NCBI GenBank assembly: GCA_027310565.1
Contig: DAIDAP010000030.1
Coordinates: forward strand, 62,001-126,000
Origin: Chloroflexota bacterium
GTDB lineage: Bacteria; Chloroflexota; Limnocylindria; P2-11E
Direction: 5' to 3'
Length of the DNA: 64,000 nt
Part shown: one piece after another, positions 1 through 7,430 of the stretch
Numbering within the stretch: the stretch's first letter is position 1
Layout of the letters: each line of letters begins with the position of its first letter
Program-made: the position numbers and the translations under genes
The notes under the pieces: generated by a model
Told to the model about the DNA's origin: nothing
The model's database searches: none
The model's input: only the letters and a program-made list of their open reading frames with translations

Positions 1-691
1 TCGTCTGAGCCGGCGACGTCGGCCTCGGCGAGCTCGCCCGTTGGGCCAGCCGCGAGAGCTATCGCAAGCCGCGCGGCCGCGCCCTCACCAGCGAGTGGTG
101 GCGCAACGTGCTGGAGAACCCGATGAACGCCGGCCACCTCGGCTACCGCCGCAAGCGCGGCGGGACCGAGCTGCGGCGCGCGGCCTTCGACGGCCTCATG
201 CCGCTCGAGATGTACCAGGAGCTGCACGCGATGCGGCGCCGTCGGACGCGCGCGAACGGCCAGGACGTCGCGGCGCGCGCCTACCCGCTGTGGGGACGCG
301 CTGCCGCTGCGGGGAAGGTGACCTGGATGTCGAAGCAGCGGATGCGCTGCCGCAATGCGCAGCACGCGGGAATGCGAGTAGCCGTCGGTCTCTGCGGCGG
401 AGCTCAAGCGCGAGTTCGGGACGTGGCCGACGAAGGCGACGACCCTCCGCGAACATGACCGCGCGCGGATCGCGAAGCTCGTAGGAGATCCTCGAGGCGA
501 CTCAGATGGCTGCGGACTTCGCCTCGACCTGGCAGGAGGGATCGCCGGAGGTCCAGCGTCGGATCACGCGGACACGATCTGCTCAAGGATCCTGATCGAT
601 GGGGGACCTTCAGGGAGTCGGGTCCGAAAAGAGGTCGCGCCGCTGTTCGCAGTCGCGGCGTCTTCGGGCTCGACGCTGCGGTCCCGACCGG
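1..691 (+). pseudogene. Decayed serine recombinase, C-terminal remnant
   Basis: Nucleotide-level homolog of the 3' part of the intact recombinase at 41783-43324 (left base about 10 matches about 42437). The order of conserved peptides is the same: WWRNVLENPMNAGHLGYRRK, then RTRANGQDVAARAYPL, then SKQRMRCRNAQ. It is broken by a frameshift near 290-300, where the Cys-rich SGAHCRC part is garbled, by a small lesion near 365-375, and by a deletion of about 175 bp near 484 that removes the coiled-coil segment. Homology resumes and continues to base 691, then stops abruptly at the 14-bp repeat. It is cut by the window start, so its 5' part is unseen. Interpreted as the end of an older element left in place when the present prophage inserted at the same tRNA. 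Confidence 0.85.
678..691. repeat. Left attachment core (attL-type), copy of the tRNA-Asp 3' end
   Basis: GCGGTCCCGACCGG, identical to 43285-43298. To its left the sequence is homologous to the recombinase 3' end. To its right it differs from the tRNA sequence (GGTCTGAC instead of ATTCGAAC). That is the expected pattern when a new element recombines at the core and pushes the older remnant away. The exact crossover dinucleotide cannot be read from one genome. Confidence 0.75.
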
Positions 692-928
692 GGTCTGACC
701 CGCGGCATCGAACTCTGATCCACGGCGTATCCGTCGGCGGCCTGGAGGAGCTGATGGAGCTTCTCGCCGCGGGTGCCGCATGACCGGCATTTTGGCCGCG
801 TGGCCGCGTGTGTGCCCACGTGTGGCGGCCGCCGCCCGCTTTCAGCGCCCGAACCCGACCGGCCGCGCGACACCGCCCGTTGGCCCTCGTGTCGCCTCGT
901 GCGCCGTGGCAGCCGCGGGGAGGCGCAC

Positions 929-1216
929 GTGAGGCGATCGCCGCGCTCCTACCCGCGCCCGCTCACGGCTCGCGAATGCGCCACCCTCGAGCGCATGGCT
1001 CGAGGCATGACGCAGAAGATGATCGCCTTCGAGTTCGGAATCTCGATCAGCACCGTGGGCAACATCGCGGCGAACGCGTACAGGAAGCTCGGCGTCCACA
1101 GTGCGGCGGCCGCCGTCAACGCACACCGCGACGCGCACATGTTCTGCGGAACCAGGGTCGACTTCGGTCCCGTTCGCGATCGCATCAGGGCGAGCTCTCT
1201 CACTCGCATCGTCTGA
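929..1216 (+). CDS. Small LuxR/GerE-type HTH protein
   Basis: 95 residues from a GTG preceded by GGGGAGG; longer in-frame starts go back to 773 but have low-complexity Arg/Pro-rich sequence. The body LTARECATLERMARGM..., then a helix-turn-helix ending in ISTVGNIAANAYRKLGV, matches the GerE/LuxR DNA-binding fold: the LTxRE start, a recognition helix, and YRKLGV where the family has KLGV. There is no receiver or ligand domain, so it is a stand-alone DNA-binding protein. It is the first gene inside the left prophage boundary. Target unknown. Confidence 0.6.
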   Translation: MRRSPRSYPRPLTARECATLERMARGMTQKMIAFEFGISISTVGNIAANAYRKLGVHSAAAAVNAHRDAHMFCGTRVDFGPVRDRIRASSLTRIV

Positions 1217-1251
1217 GTCCGGCTGGCTACGATGGCTGGCCGTAGGCGAAT

Positions 1252-1872
1252 GTGATTGACATCCAAGAGGCCGCGATGGACCGGGCGCTCCGGGACATGG
1301 CTCCCGCCGTGGATACGTATTGCTGGCTCCAGTCCACCCTTGCGATCACCGACGTGGCCAATGACTACGAGTTCCAGACCCGGTTCAACGGCTTCTATCG
1401 GGTGCGGGGGCGCAACGCGGCGTGGCGGTCAGCCTTCTACCGGATTCTCGAAGAACAGAAGTCCAGGCGACGGTCCTTCGCCGCCGTCCTGCGCGCGCTT
1501 CACACCGCGACGGAGAGGGTGGAAGCGTCGTTCGCGAGCAAGCTCGTGGCCTCGGTCGATCCAGACCTGCCGGTCATCGACAAGGTCGTCTTGAGCCATC
1601 TCGGATTGCGACTCCCACGCCCAGGACCTCTCGAGGGACGGCTGGCCGGTGTGGTCGAACTTCACGAGCACATGCGTCGCATCTATGCCCGATACCTCAG
1701 GAGCGACCGGGGCCGGTGGCTCAGGGCGAAGTTCGAGGCGGCGTATCCGGACCGAGGCATGACACCGGTGAAGATGCTGGACCTGGTGCTCTGGAAGACC
1801 CGTAACTCCGGCCAAAGGGACCAACTCCAACCACCCGTCCTCACCGCCGACGGGTCTGGTAGCTGGGACTGA
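1252..1872 (+). CDS. Conserved hypothetical protein, all-helical
   Basis: 206 residues; GTG start at 1252, with an ATG eight codons later as alternative. Mostly alpha-helical, with conserved-looking blocks NGFYRVRGRNAAWR, RVEASFASKLVASVDPDLPV, DKVVLSHLGLRLP and KMLDLVLWKTR. I do not recognise a named family. The pattern resembles helical hypotheticals of genomic islands. Base composition is slightly less GC-rich than the structural genes, as for the other left-end accessory genes. No partner is obvious; the next genes run on the other strand. Confidence 0.6.
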   Translation: MIDIQEAAMDRALRDMAPAVDTYCWLQSTLAITDVANDYEFQTRFNGFYRVRGRNAAWRSAFYRILEEQKSRRRSFAAVLRALHTATERVEASFASKLVASVDPDLPVIDKVVLSHLGLRLPRPGPLEGRLAGVVELHEHMRRIYARYLRSDRGRWLRAKFEAAYPDRGMTPVKMLDLVLWKTRNSGQRDQLQPPVLTADGSGSWD

Positions 1873-1925
1873 ACTGCATCACGCGCATGCGATGGAGGCG
1901 CCGCTCGAAGGCAGATGCCGACCGG

Positions 1926-2288
1926 TCATGTGGGAGGAGGAAAGATCCCGAGCGACACCATGAGCGCCTTCTCCACTGCACGTATCGTTTCGGGCGTCAG
2001 ATCGTAGGAGTGCTCAACAACCCAATCCTTCATGACGACGTGGATCTCACCGAGCAGGACCCGCACACCGCTCGTGGTCCTCGATTCAGCTGCAGAGACG
2101 AACACGTCCCACGCGTACTTGCGTTCCAGGCCCTTCGTCGTCAGAAGAGCCCCGACGAAGCGATCGCGCTTTTCCAACAGCGGCCCAGTCTGCAGACAGA
2201 GCGCGTACTTCCTGATCGTGGCGCTGTTGTCGGGGAGCGGGAAATCGATGAGGTAGACCCCGCCTCGCCTGTAGAGGATCGCAGCCAC
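1926..2288 (-). CDS. PemK/MazF-like toxin (likely endoribonuclease)
   Basis: About 120 residues when read from the GTG at 2288, 16 bases after the antitoxin stop; upstream in-frame starts exist, so the start is uncertain. The N-terminus RRGGVYLIDFPLPDNSATIR followed by KYALCLQTG has the PemK/MazF signature (G-x-V-Y/W-x-x-D, then an R-x-A-L-V-like strand). The length fits MazF family toxins. Family members cleave mRNA and are neutralised by a cognate antitoxin. Here the upstream gene is a Panacea-domain protein, a known antitoxin domain that pairs with many toxin folds. It reads toward the convergent gene at 1252. Confidence 0.6.
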   Translation of the reverse strand: MAAILYRRGGVYLIDFPLPDNSATIRKYALCLQTGPLLEKRDRFVGALLTTKGLERKYAWDVFVSAAESRTTSGVRVLLGEIHVVMKDWVVEHSYDLTPETIRAVEKALMVSLGIFPPPT

Positions 2289-2304
2289 AAGCGGAGTGTG
2301 GACC

Positions 2305-2895
2305 CTAGACGATTGCTCTCGCTGCGCCCCTGGCCTCGGCCGCGCGTTCAGCCCGCTCGTCGTCGTTCTCCCGCAAGTCGAGGTCATAGATCCCAGCCTT
2401 TTGCTCGCGGGAGAGCTCTGCTAGCAATGACGCGACGTAGTCCGACGTGCCGTGCTCGGGAGTTCGGCTCGGCAACGTGATTTCACTCTTGAGGCGAACG
2501 GCACTGACTTCCGGGAGGGCGTGAACACGGTTCAAGAGATCGACTTGGCCGAGCTTCCCGAATTCCGCGAGAACAGTGTCGAGGACTGCGATCTCAGCCG
2601 AGCCCAAATGCGTGAAAGGCGCATCGGCCACTTCGACGTGACCCAGCCGCATGTTGCCACTCGGCGACCGCGACTCCTCCTGCCGAAATTCCGGTCCTGC
2701 GATCATCCTCGTCACGGCTGAGGACAGGGGCCCTTGCTCCTCACGCCACCACCGTGTCCCAATGAGCGGGTGCCCATGGCGTGATGCGTACTCGCGATCC
2801 GCCAGGTAGAGGTACTTCACGAAACTGGTCTTCGGAACGCCGGGCAACCGCCGACAGATGTAACGGGCCGCCTCAACGGCGGACGGATTCAGCAT
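2305..2895 (-). CDS. Panacea (SocA/DUF4065-type) antitoxin
   Basis: 196 residues from the ATG at 2895, which has AGGGGAG about nine bases upstream; the frame is open further 5' but that part is low-complexity. Residues 6-60 (EAARYICRRLPGVPKTSFVK, YLYLADREYASRHG, LIGTRWWREEQGPLS) match the Panacea fold: a helical start, K-x-LYLADR, then a G-x-x-(W/Y)....GP motif. Panacea proteins act as antitoxins for diverse partners. The gene lies directly upstream of the PemK-like gene, so the two should be one toxin-antitoxin operon. Its promoter region is shared with the divergent XRE gene at 3079. Confidence 0.7.
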   Translation of the reverse strand: MLNPSAVEAARYICRRLPGVPKTSFVKYLYLADREYASRHGHPLIGTRWWREEQGPLSSAVTRMIAGPEFRQEESRSPSGNMRLGHVEVADAPFTHLGSAEIAVLDTVLAEFGKLGQVDLLNRVHALPEVSAVRLKSEITLPSRTPEHGTSDYVASLLAELSREQKAGIYDLDLRENDDERAERAAEARGAARAIV

Positions 2896-3005
2896 CTGGT
2901 CACGCTCCCCTGGCGCCTCGCCCGCGCCATGACCGACGGTTCGAGCGTACATCCCGGAAGCACCCCCACTCGTCTCAGGGTCGCGACGGAACCGGGACGC
3001 CATTT

Positions 3006-3024
3006 CTGTCAGGAATCCTAACAG
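3006..3024. promoter_or_regulatory. 19-bp inverted repeat, likely operator
   Basis: CTGTCAGGAATCCTAACAG: the two 9-base arms match at eight of nine positions around a central A. It lies in the 183-bp divergent space between the antitoxin (starts 2895) and the XRE regulator (starts 3079). A -10-like TACACT is at 3052-3057. It is a natural target for the XRE protein or the antitoxin; which one is not shown by sequence. Confidence 0.5.
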
Positions 3025-3078
3025 GCTACCGCCATATCCGCGAGGAAACCTTACACTCCGCGGTGGGGAGCGTAGGTC

Positions 3079-3465
3079 GTGGCGAGAAATCTTGACGATG
3101 GGTACATCGGTTCGGTCTTGCTTGAGCTTCGCCGCGGGCGGGCGCTCTCGCAGGACGACGTAGCAGAGCGCGTTGGCATCAGCCGCCAGACGCTCGCGAA
3201 CTGGGAGAGGAACGTCGTTTCTCCAGGTCTGGATGCGGTCATCAGGCTCGCGCGAGCTCTGGGTGTGCCAACGAGCGTGTTCCTCCCCAACGACCCGGTC
3301 AGTCTCCAGCCTCCCGGCTGGGAGACCGTGGCTCGCCGCCTGGCACTCAGTTACGACCACGCCCTGCGCCTGCGCTCGCTCCTCGCGGAGAAGGGCATTG
3401 CCGAAACGGCCTCGACGGAAGAGGCACTCCTGATCTGGATGCGAGATCAGAAGGTCCTCCCGTAG
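3079..3465 (+). CDS. XRE-family transcriptional regulator
   Basis: 128 residues. Residues 12-65 form a Cro/C1-type helix-turn-helix (LRRGRALSQDDVAERVGISR, QTLANWERN, then the closing helix LARALGVPTSVF). The remaining 60 residues are helical and match no domain I can name. It is divergent from the toxin-antitoxin pair, with a palindrome between them, and followed 14 bases later by the gene at 3480. Could control the toxin operon or be a left-end phage regulator. Confidence 0.75.
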   Translation: MARNLDDGYIGSVLLELRRGRALSQDDVAERVGISRQTLANWERNVVSPGLDAVIRLARALGVPTSVFLPNDPVSLQPPGWETVARRLALSYDHALRLRSLLAEKGIAETASTEEALLIWMRDQKVLP

Positions 3466-3479
3466 CCTGGTCCGTCGAC

Positions 3480-3920
3480 GTGGCCGATACGACGTTCATC
3501 AAGCGCGTAATCGAGCCGCACATGCGGCAGTGGCTGGCTGCCCAGTTTCCCGGCCACGTCTTCGACGAACGGTCGGTCCCGCTGCCTGCGGGTTCGTTCC
3601 GGTGCGATGCCGTCTCCGAAGATCTCTCCATCGTTGCCTCATTGCTGTCGAACCGTCCGAAGACCGCGACCGGTCGCGAGAACTCCGGCGGCGTGAAGAA
3701 GGCATTGGCGGATATCCACTGCATCAAGCTGCTCAACGCCTCGACGCGCCTCATTGTCTGCACCGATGAGGGGTTCCGACAGCTCGTGATGAAGCGCAGC
3801 AAGCGATTCGGCACGGAAGGGATCCAATTCATCCACTGCCCGTTGCCGGTCGAGTTGCAGACTCAACTCGAGGCGAGCCTCGATACGAGCAGCAAAGAGC
3901 AACGGAACAGGAACGACTAG
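3480..3920 (+). CDS. Hypothetical protein following the XRE gene
   Basis: 146 residues, GTG start, 14 bases after the XRE stop, so probably co-transcribed. Contains SFRCDAVSEDLSIVASLLSN and, later, RLIVCTDEGFRQLVMKRSKR. The alternation of strands and helices with an acidic residue in a strand is compatible with a restriction-like nuclease core, but I see no complete PD-(D/E)xK motif. I do not recognise it. Pairing with an XRE protein is common for accessory two-gene modules. Confidence 0.5.
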   Translation: MADTTFIKRVIEPHMRQWLAAQFPGHVFDERSVPLPAGSFRCDAVSEDLSIVASLLSNRPKTATGRENSGGVKKALADIHCIKLLNASTRLIVCTDEGFRQLVMKRSKRFGTEGIQFIHCPLPVELQTQLEASLDTSSKEQRNRND

Positions 3921-3980
3921 GTCCAGACGCGAGAAGCTGCGCGCGTTCTCCGCGAACTCGCATGACGGAGGGCTGACCCG

Positions 3981-4187
3981 ATGGCCGACGATTTGAACGT
4001 GACTCGCGATGGTGACACCCTCGTGATCCGCATCCCGATCACGAGTCCGACACCCAGCTCAAGTGGCAAGACGCTCGTGGTCGCGTCGACGCGCGGCAAT
4101 CAGAAGACGGCGGTCCAGATCGACGGCAAGGATCTCTACCTTGGCGTGAACGCTTACGTGTACGCCGAGCCAAAGCGGTCGTCATGA
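3981..4187 (+). CDS. Small conserved hypothetical protein
   Basis: 68 residues, beta-rich: GDTLVIRIPITSPTPSSSGK, then TLVVASTRGNQKTAVQIDGK, ending GVNAYVYAEPKRSS. This short pattern (LVIxIP...SSSGKTLVVASTxGN) looks like a small family carried by mobile elements; function unknown to me. Its stop overlaps the next start (ATGA at 4184), so the two genes are translationally coupled. Confidence 0.55.
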   Translation: MADDLNVTRDGDTLVIRIPITSPTPSSSGKTLVVASTRGNQKTAVQIDGKDLYLGVNAYVYAEPKRSS

Positions 4188-4576
4188 GCGCGAGTCCTGT
4201 GTGTCCGGGCACTGGCGTCCGCCTCGTGCCACGGACGTACAAGGTGCGGCCCGTGACCGACGCGGACCGGGAGCAGTACGCGCGCTTCGAGCGCTCCGCC
4301 ACCGAACGCGGCGACGCCGACGAGGCCGAGTACTACAGATCAGTCATTCCCAAGTGGGAGACCGAGGTCGGCCAGGAGCGAGAAGCACTCGTCTGCGCCG
4401 TGTGCGGTCGCACGTCGCTATCGCCGACTCGTGCTGGCACCGCTCGACGACACCAGCGCTGGGACAGCGAGACGCCTTCGTGGGACCGCGTCTATGAGCT
4501 CCGCAAGGAGATCAACGCACTCAACGAGGAGCTGGATCGAGTACTCGTGCAACTCGACGCACAGTCCGAGGCTTAG
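4184..4576 (+). CDS. Hypothetical protein with a CxxC pair
   Basis: 130 residues, start overlapping the previous stop by four bases. N-terminal Cys pair (SPVCPG), a charged helical middle (DADREQYARFERSATERG), then LVCAVCGRTSLSPTRAG, a CxxC that may be half of a zinc site, and a C-terminal helix (ELRKEINALNEELDRVLVQL) likely to form a coiled coil. No function can be assigned. Confidence 0.5.
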   Translation: MSASPVCPGTGVRLVPRTYKVRPVTDADREQYARFERSATERGDADEAEYYRSVIPKWETEVGQEREALVCAVCGRTSLSPTRAGTARRHQRWDSETPSWDRVYELRKEINALNEELDRVLVQLDAQSEA

Positions 4577-4630
4577 CCCGCCGTCGTCTGCTCGCGGCGC
4601 ACGATTCCACAGATACAGACGTGCTCTCGC

Positions 4631-4804
4631 TCATGGCCCACTGGCTTCGCACACACATGAGCGCAGCCCGGTATCGCGGAACTTGGCCGGCGTCTGCCCT
4701 AGCGCCTTCGCCGTCATTGCGAACGGGGCCGACCAGCCCTTGCGATTGCGACGACACCCGCCAGCCGTGTCCCACTCGTAGTTGCAGTCGGCCACGCGAC
4801 GCAT
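4631..4804 (-). CDS. Small Cys-rich protein
   Basis: 57 codons open on the minus strand in an otherwise empty 309-bp gap. Reads MRRVADCNYEWDTAGGCRRN, RKGWSAPFAMTAKALGQ, then a tail with RSCVCEAS. Third codon positions are nearly all G/C, as in neighbouring genes, and four Cys could bind a metal. The ribosome-binding site is weak. May belong with the minus-strand gene at 4886. A plausible but unproven small gene. Confidence 0.4.
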   Translation of the reverse strand: MRRVADCNYEWDTAGGCRRNRKGWSAPFAMTAKALGQTPAKFRDTGLRSCVCEASGP

Positions 4805-4885
4805 TGTCGCCCGCTGGACCGAGTAGAGAAGGGCGCCATTCGCGAGGGACCGGGCGTCGCTCTCGGCGCCACCGCGAGCCTGGCT

Positions 4886-5104
4886 CTACCTCGTCCCCTT
4901 CGTGCCGCGGGGCGACCGGTTCGTCGGCTTGAGACTGATGCCGAGCTCCTGCGCCTTCGCGCGCACGCCGCCTTCGGGACGGCCCAGGTGGACGCCGATG
5001 ACGCGCGTCGGGGTGTTCTCCTTCACGTCCTGACGCATCTGCTTCACCTCCGCGGGAGTCCAAGGCTTCCACGCGTTCCGTTCCGACTTCGGCCGATCAG
5101 CCAT
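4886..5104 (-). CDS. Small SANT/Myb-like DNA-binding protein
   Basis: 72 residues from the ATG at 5104, with GAGGGGA upstream. WKPWTPAEVKQMRQDVKENT, then RVIGVHLGRPEGGVRAKAQE, follows the Trp-spaced helix pattern of SANT/Myb-like or SGNH-type 'W(T/S)xxE...L...' DNA-binding repeats, where a short helix (GRPEGGVRAKA) contacts DNA. Basic tail (SPRGTKGTR). Such small proteins are common as phage early regulators. Divergent from the late operon that begins at 5260. Confidence 0.55.
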   Translation of the reverse strand: MADRPKSERNAWKPWTPAEVKQMRQDVKENTPTRVIGVHLGRPEGGVRAKAQELGISLKPTNRSPRGTKGTR

Positions 5105-5259
5105 GACCTCATCCCCTCTTTCGTGGAATGGCACTTCGGTTGAACTTCGCGCTGCCGACCACGCGAGTTTATCGGTCGCATCGCCGTAGAGAAACGCACT
5201 ACTCGCGAACGTCGGATCCGCTCTCGTGAGGAGCACGTGCTCTTGCATCCTCATCCCCG

Positions 5260-6597
5260 GTGGATGTGACGCCCGCGTCGCAGCTCGCATCGCCACGGCT
5301 GGTGTCCGTGAGCGATCTCAATCCGTGGGATGAGAACCCGCGCACAATCAGCCCCGAGCGGTTCGAGAACCTGCGGCGCGCGATCGCCGCCGATCCCGAG
5401 TTCCTGCGCCTGCGCCCGGTCCTCGCGCGAACCGACGGCACGATCTACTGCGGCAACCAGCGCTACCTCGCGGCCGTGGCCAACGGGCTGGCCGCCGTCC
5501 CCGCGGTCCTCGAGGACGTCGACGAGCGCACGATGCGCGAGCGGGCCATCCGCGACAACGAGCAGTGGGGCGAGTGGTCCGACGGCCTCGCGCTCGTGCT
5601 CCGCTCGCTCGAAGGCGCGGGCTCCGACCTCAGCCTCCTCGGCCTCGAGGACGACCACGTCGAGCGGCTCCTCGCCGCCGCGCTGCGCGACGAGTCCGGC
5701 GAGTCCGCTGACCTCGACCTCACGCCGGCGGAGACGGCGACGACGCAGCCCGGCCAGCTGTACGAGCTCGGCCCGCATCGCCTGATCTGCGGAGATGCGC
5801 GCGAGCCCGAGGTGTGGTCGCGCCTTCTCGGCGAGGAGCAGGCCGACTGTCTCTGGACCGATCCGCCGTACGGCGTCGACCTGCGCGTCGGCGGACACAG
5901 CGGCGACTTCGCCGAGCGTCTCCGCGAGCGCCGCAAGGGTCCGCCAGCGTTCCGCGGCGACCGCGAGAGCGAGCTCGCACCGCTCCTTGGCGCCGTCTTC
6001 CCGCAGGCCGACCGGTACCTGCGCCCGGGCGCTCCCGTGTACATCGCCGCGCCGCACTCGCCCGACCAGTTCGCCGTGTTCATCGTTGCGGCGACGGCCG
6101 CGGGGTGGCATCTCTCGCAGACGCTGGTCTGGGTCAAGAACACCTTCGTCCCGGCGCTGCAGGACTACCACTACCAGCACGAGGCCGTCCTGTACGGCTG
6201 GAAGCCGGGAGCGGCGCACACCTGGCTCATGGCCAACGACGAGTCGACGGTCATCGACGACGAGCCCAACCTCCAGAAGCTCGACCGCGCCGCGCTCCTC
6301 GCGTACGCGAAGGAGCTGCGCGCGAAGCTCCGCACCGACGTACTGCGCGAGGCGAAGCCGCGCGTCAACGACCTGCACCCGACGATGAAGCCGGTCCCGC
6401 TCGTTGCGCGGATGCTCGCCAACAGCACGTGGCGCGGCGACCTCGTCGTCGATCCGTTCGGCGGATCGGGTTCGACGCTCATCGCCGCCGAGCGGCTCGG
6501 ACGGAGAGCGGCGCTCATCGAACTCGAGCCGCGCTTCTGCGACGTGATCGTCCGCCGCTACCAGGCGACGACCGCGAAGGCCGAGACCGCCGCGTGA
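5260..6597 (+). CDS. ParB-domain DNA methyltransferase
   Basis: 445 residues, GTG start. N-terminal ParB/Srx-like domain (about 10-110): VSVSDLNPWDENPRTISPER, then IYCGNQRYLAAVANG, the GNxR motif of that fold. C-terminal DNA methylase (about 165-440): WTDPPYGVDL (motif IV, D-P-P-Y), LHPTMKPVPLVARML, VVDPFGGSGSTLIAAERLG (motif I) and a final IELEPRFCDVIVRRY. The motif order is beta-class, methylating adenine N6 or cytosine N4. This architecture is typical of phages and sits next to terminase genes; it may mark phage DNA before packaging or defend against host restriction. Overlaps the next gene (GTGA). Confidence 0.85.
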   Translation: MDVTPASQLASPRLVSVSDLNPWDENPRTISPERFENLRRAIAADPEFLRLRPVLARTDGTIYCGNQRYLAAVANGLAAVPAVLEDVDERTMRERAIRDNEQWGEWSDGLALVLRSLEGAGSDLSLLGLEDDHVERLLAAALRDESGESADLDLTPAETATTQPGQLYELGPHRLICGDAREPEVWSRLLGEEQADCLWTDPPYGVDLRVGGHSGDFAERLRERRKGPPAFRGDRESELAPLLGAVFPQADRYLRPGAPVYIAAPHSPDQFAVFIVAATAAGWHLSQTLVWVKNTFVPALQDYHYQHEAVLYGWKPGAAHTWLMANDESTVIDDEPNLQKLDRAALLAYAKELRAKLRTDVLREAKPRVNDLHPTMKPVPLVARMLANSTWRGDLVVDPFGGSGSTLIAAERLGRRAALIELEPRFCDVIVRRYQATTAKAETAA

Positions 6598-7430
6598 ACG
6601 ACGCCGACGCCCGCGACATCGCCTTCCGCCTGTACCTGCGCAACGTCGAGACCGCGAAGATCGCCCAGGCCCTCGCGCGCGAGCACGGCTACAAGGTCGA
6701 GACCGCCGAGGTCGAGCGCTGGGTCGCCGAGCGCCTGGAGGGCCAGGATCCACAGCGCGCCAAGACCGTCTCGGCGATCACCGAGGCCAATAGAGAGCTG
6801 TGGGCCGCGGCCGCGAGCCCGGGCACAGCTCCCGCGGCGAAGGCCGGGTACCTCCAGGCCATCGCGCGCAACGAGGAGCGCCTCCTGCGCATCGCTCCCG
6901 AGGGCGAGCGCATCGGGCCTGCGCGCTACGTCGCGGTCGCGCTCGAGGGCCGCTGCGGCGCGCGCGGCCGCGGCAAGAGCGCTGGCCTCTTCTGCGACGA
7001 GCCGCCCGCGCCGGGACGGCGGCGCTGCCGGATCCACGGCGGCGCTTCGCCCGCCGGCGCCGCGCACCCGCGCACGACCCACGGCCTGTACGCGAAAGGC
7101 TCCGCCTCCGAGATCCTCGCCGCGCCGTTCGCCGACGAGGAGCGCCGGCTCATCGACCGCTGGCGGCGCGAGCCCGAAGAGGCACTGCGGCTCCAGCTCG
7201 CCGAGGGCGCGCTCATGCAGCGGAGAGCGATGCGCGCGAGCGCGGTCGAGCTCTACACGCGCCTGGGCACGATGATCGCGGCGACGGCGCGCGCGCTCGT
7301 CGCGCTGCGCGAGGTCCCGCCGCCCGAGCGTGGTCTGCCGAAGCTCGTCGAGGTCTTCGAGGGCCGCACGCCCGCCGACTTCGAGCGCGACCTCGAGCTC
7401 ATCCGCTGCGACGCGCAGGTCGCCACATGA
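6594..7430 (+). CDS. Terminase small-subunit-like protein
   Basis: 278 residues from the GTG overlapping the previous stop (GTGA). N-terminal helical segment (DIAFRLYLRNVETAKIAQAL, VERWVAERL) looks like the DNA-binding HTH of small terminases. The centre has CGARGRGKSAGLFCDEPPAP, RRRCRIHGGASPAGA and THGLYAKG, the C...C...C-x-x-H-G-G...HG(L/R)Y pattern of phage 'HGG' proteins at this locus. Directly upstream of and overlapping the large subunit (ATGA). Role: recognition of packaging sites; assigned from position and pattern. Confidence 0.65.
   Translation: MNDADARDIAFRLYLRNVETAKIAQALAREHGYKVETAEVERWVAERLEGQDPQRAKTVSAITEANRELWAAAASPGTAPAAKAGYLQAIARNEERLLRIAPEGERIGPARYVAVALEGRCGARGRGKSAGLFCDEPPAPGRRRCRIHGGASPAGAAHPRTTHGLYAKGSASEILAAPFADEERRLIDRWRREPEEALRLQLAEGALMQRRAMRASAVELYTRLGTMIAATARALVALREVPPPERGLPKLVEVFEGRTPADFERDLELIRCDAQVAT

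Noticed and set aside
2452..2721. Plus-strand open frame opposite the Panacea antitoxin
   Set aside because: The minus-strand frame has the Panacea signature and good ribosome-binding site; this is its shadow.
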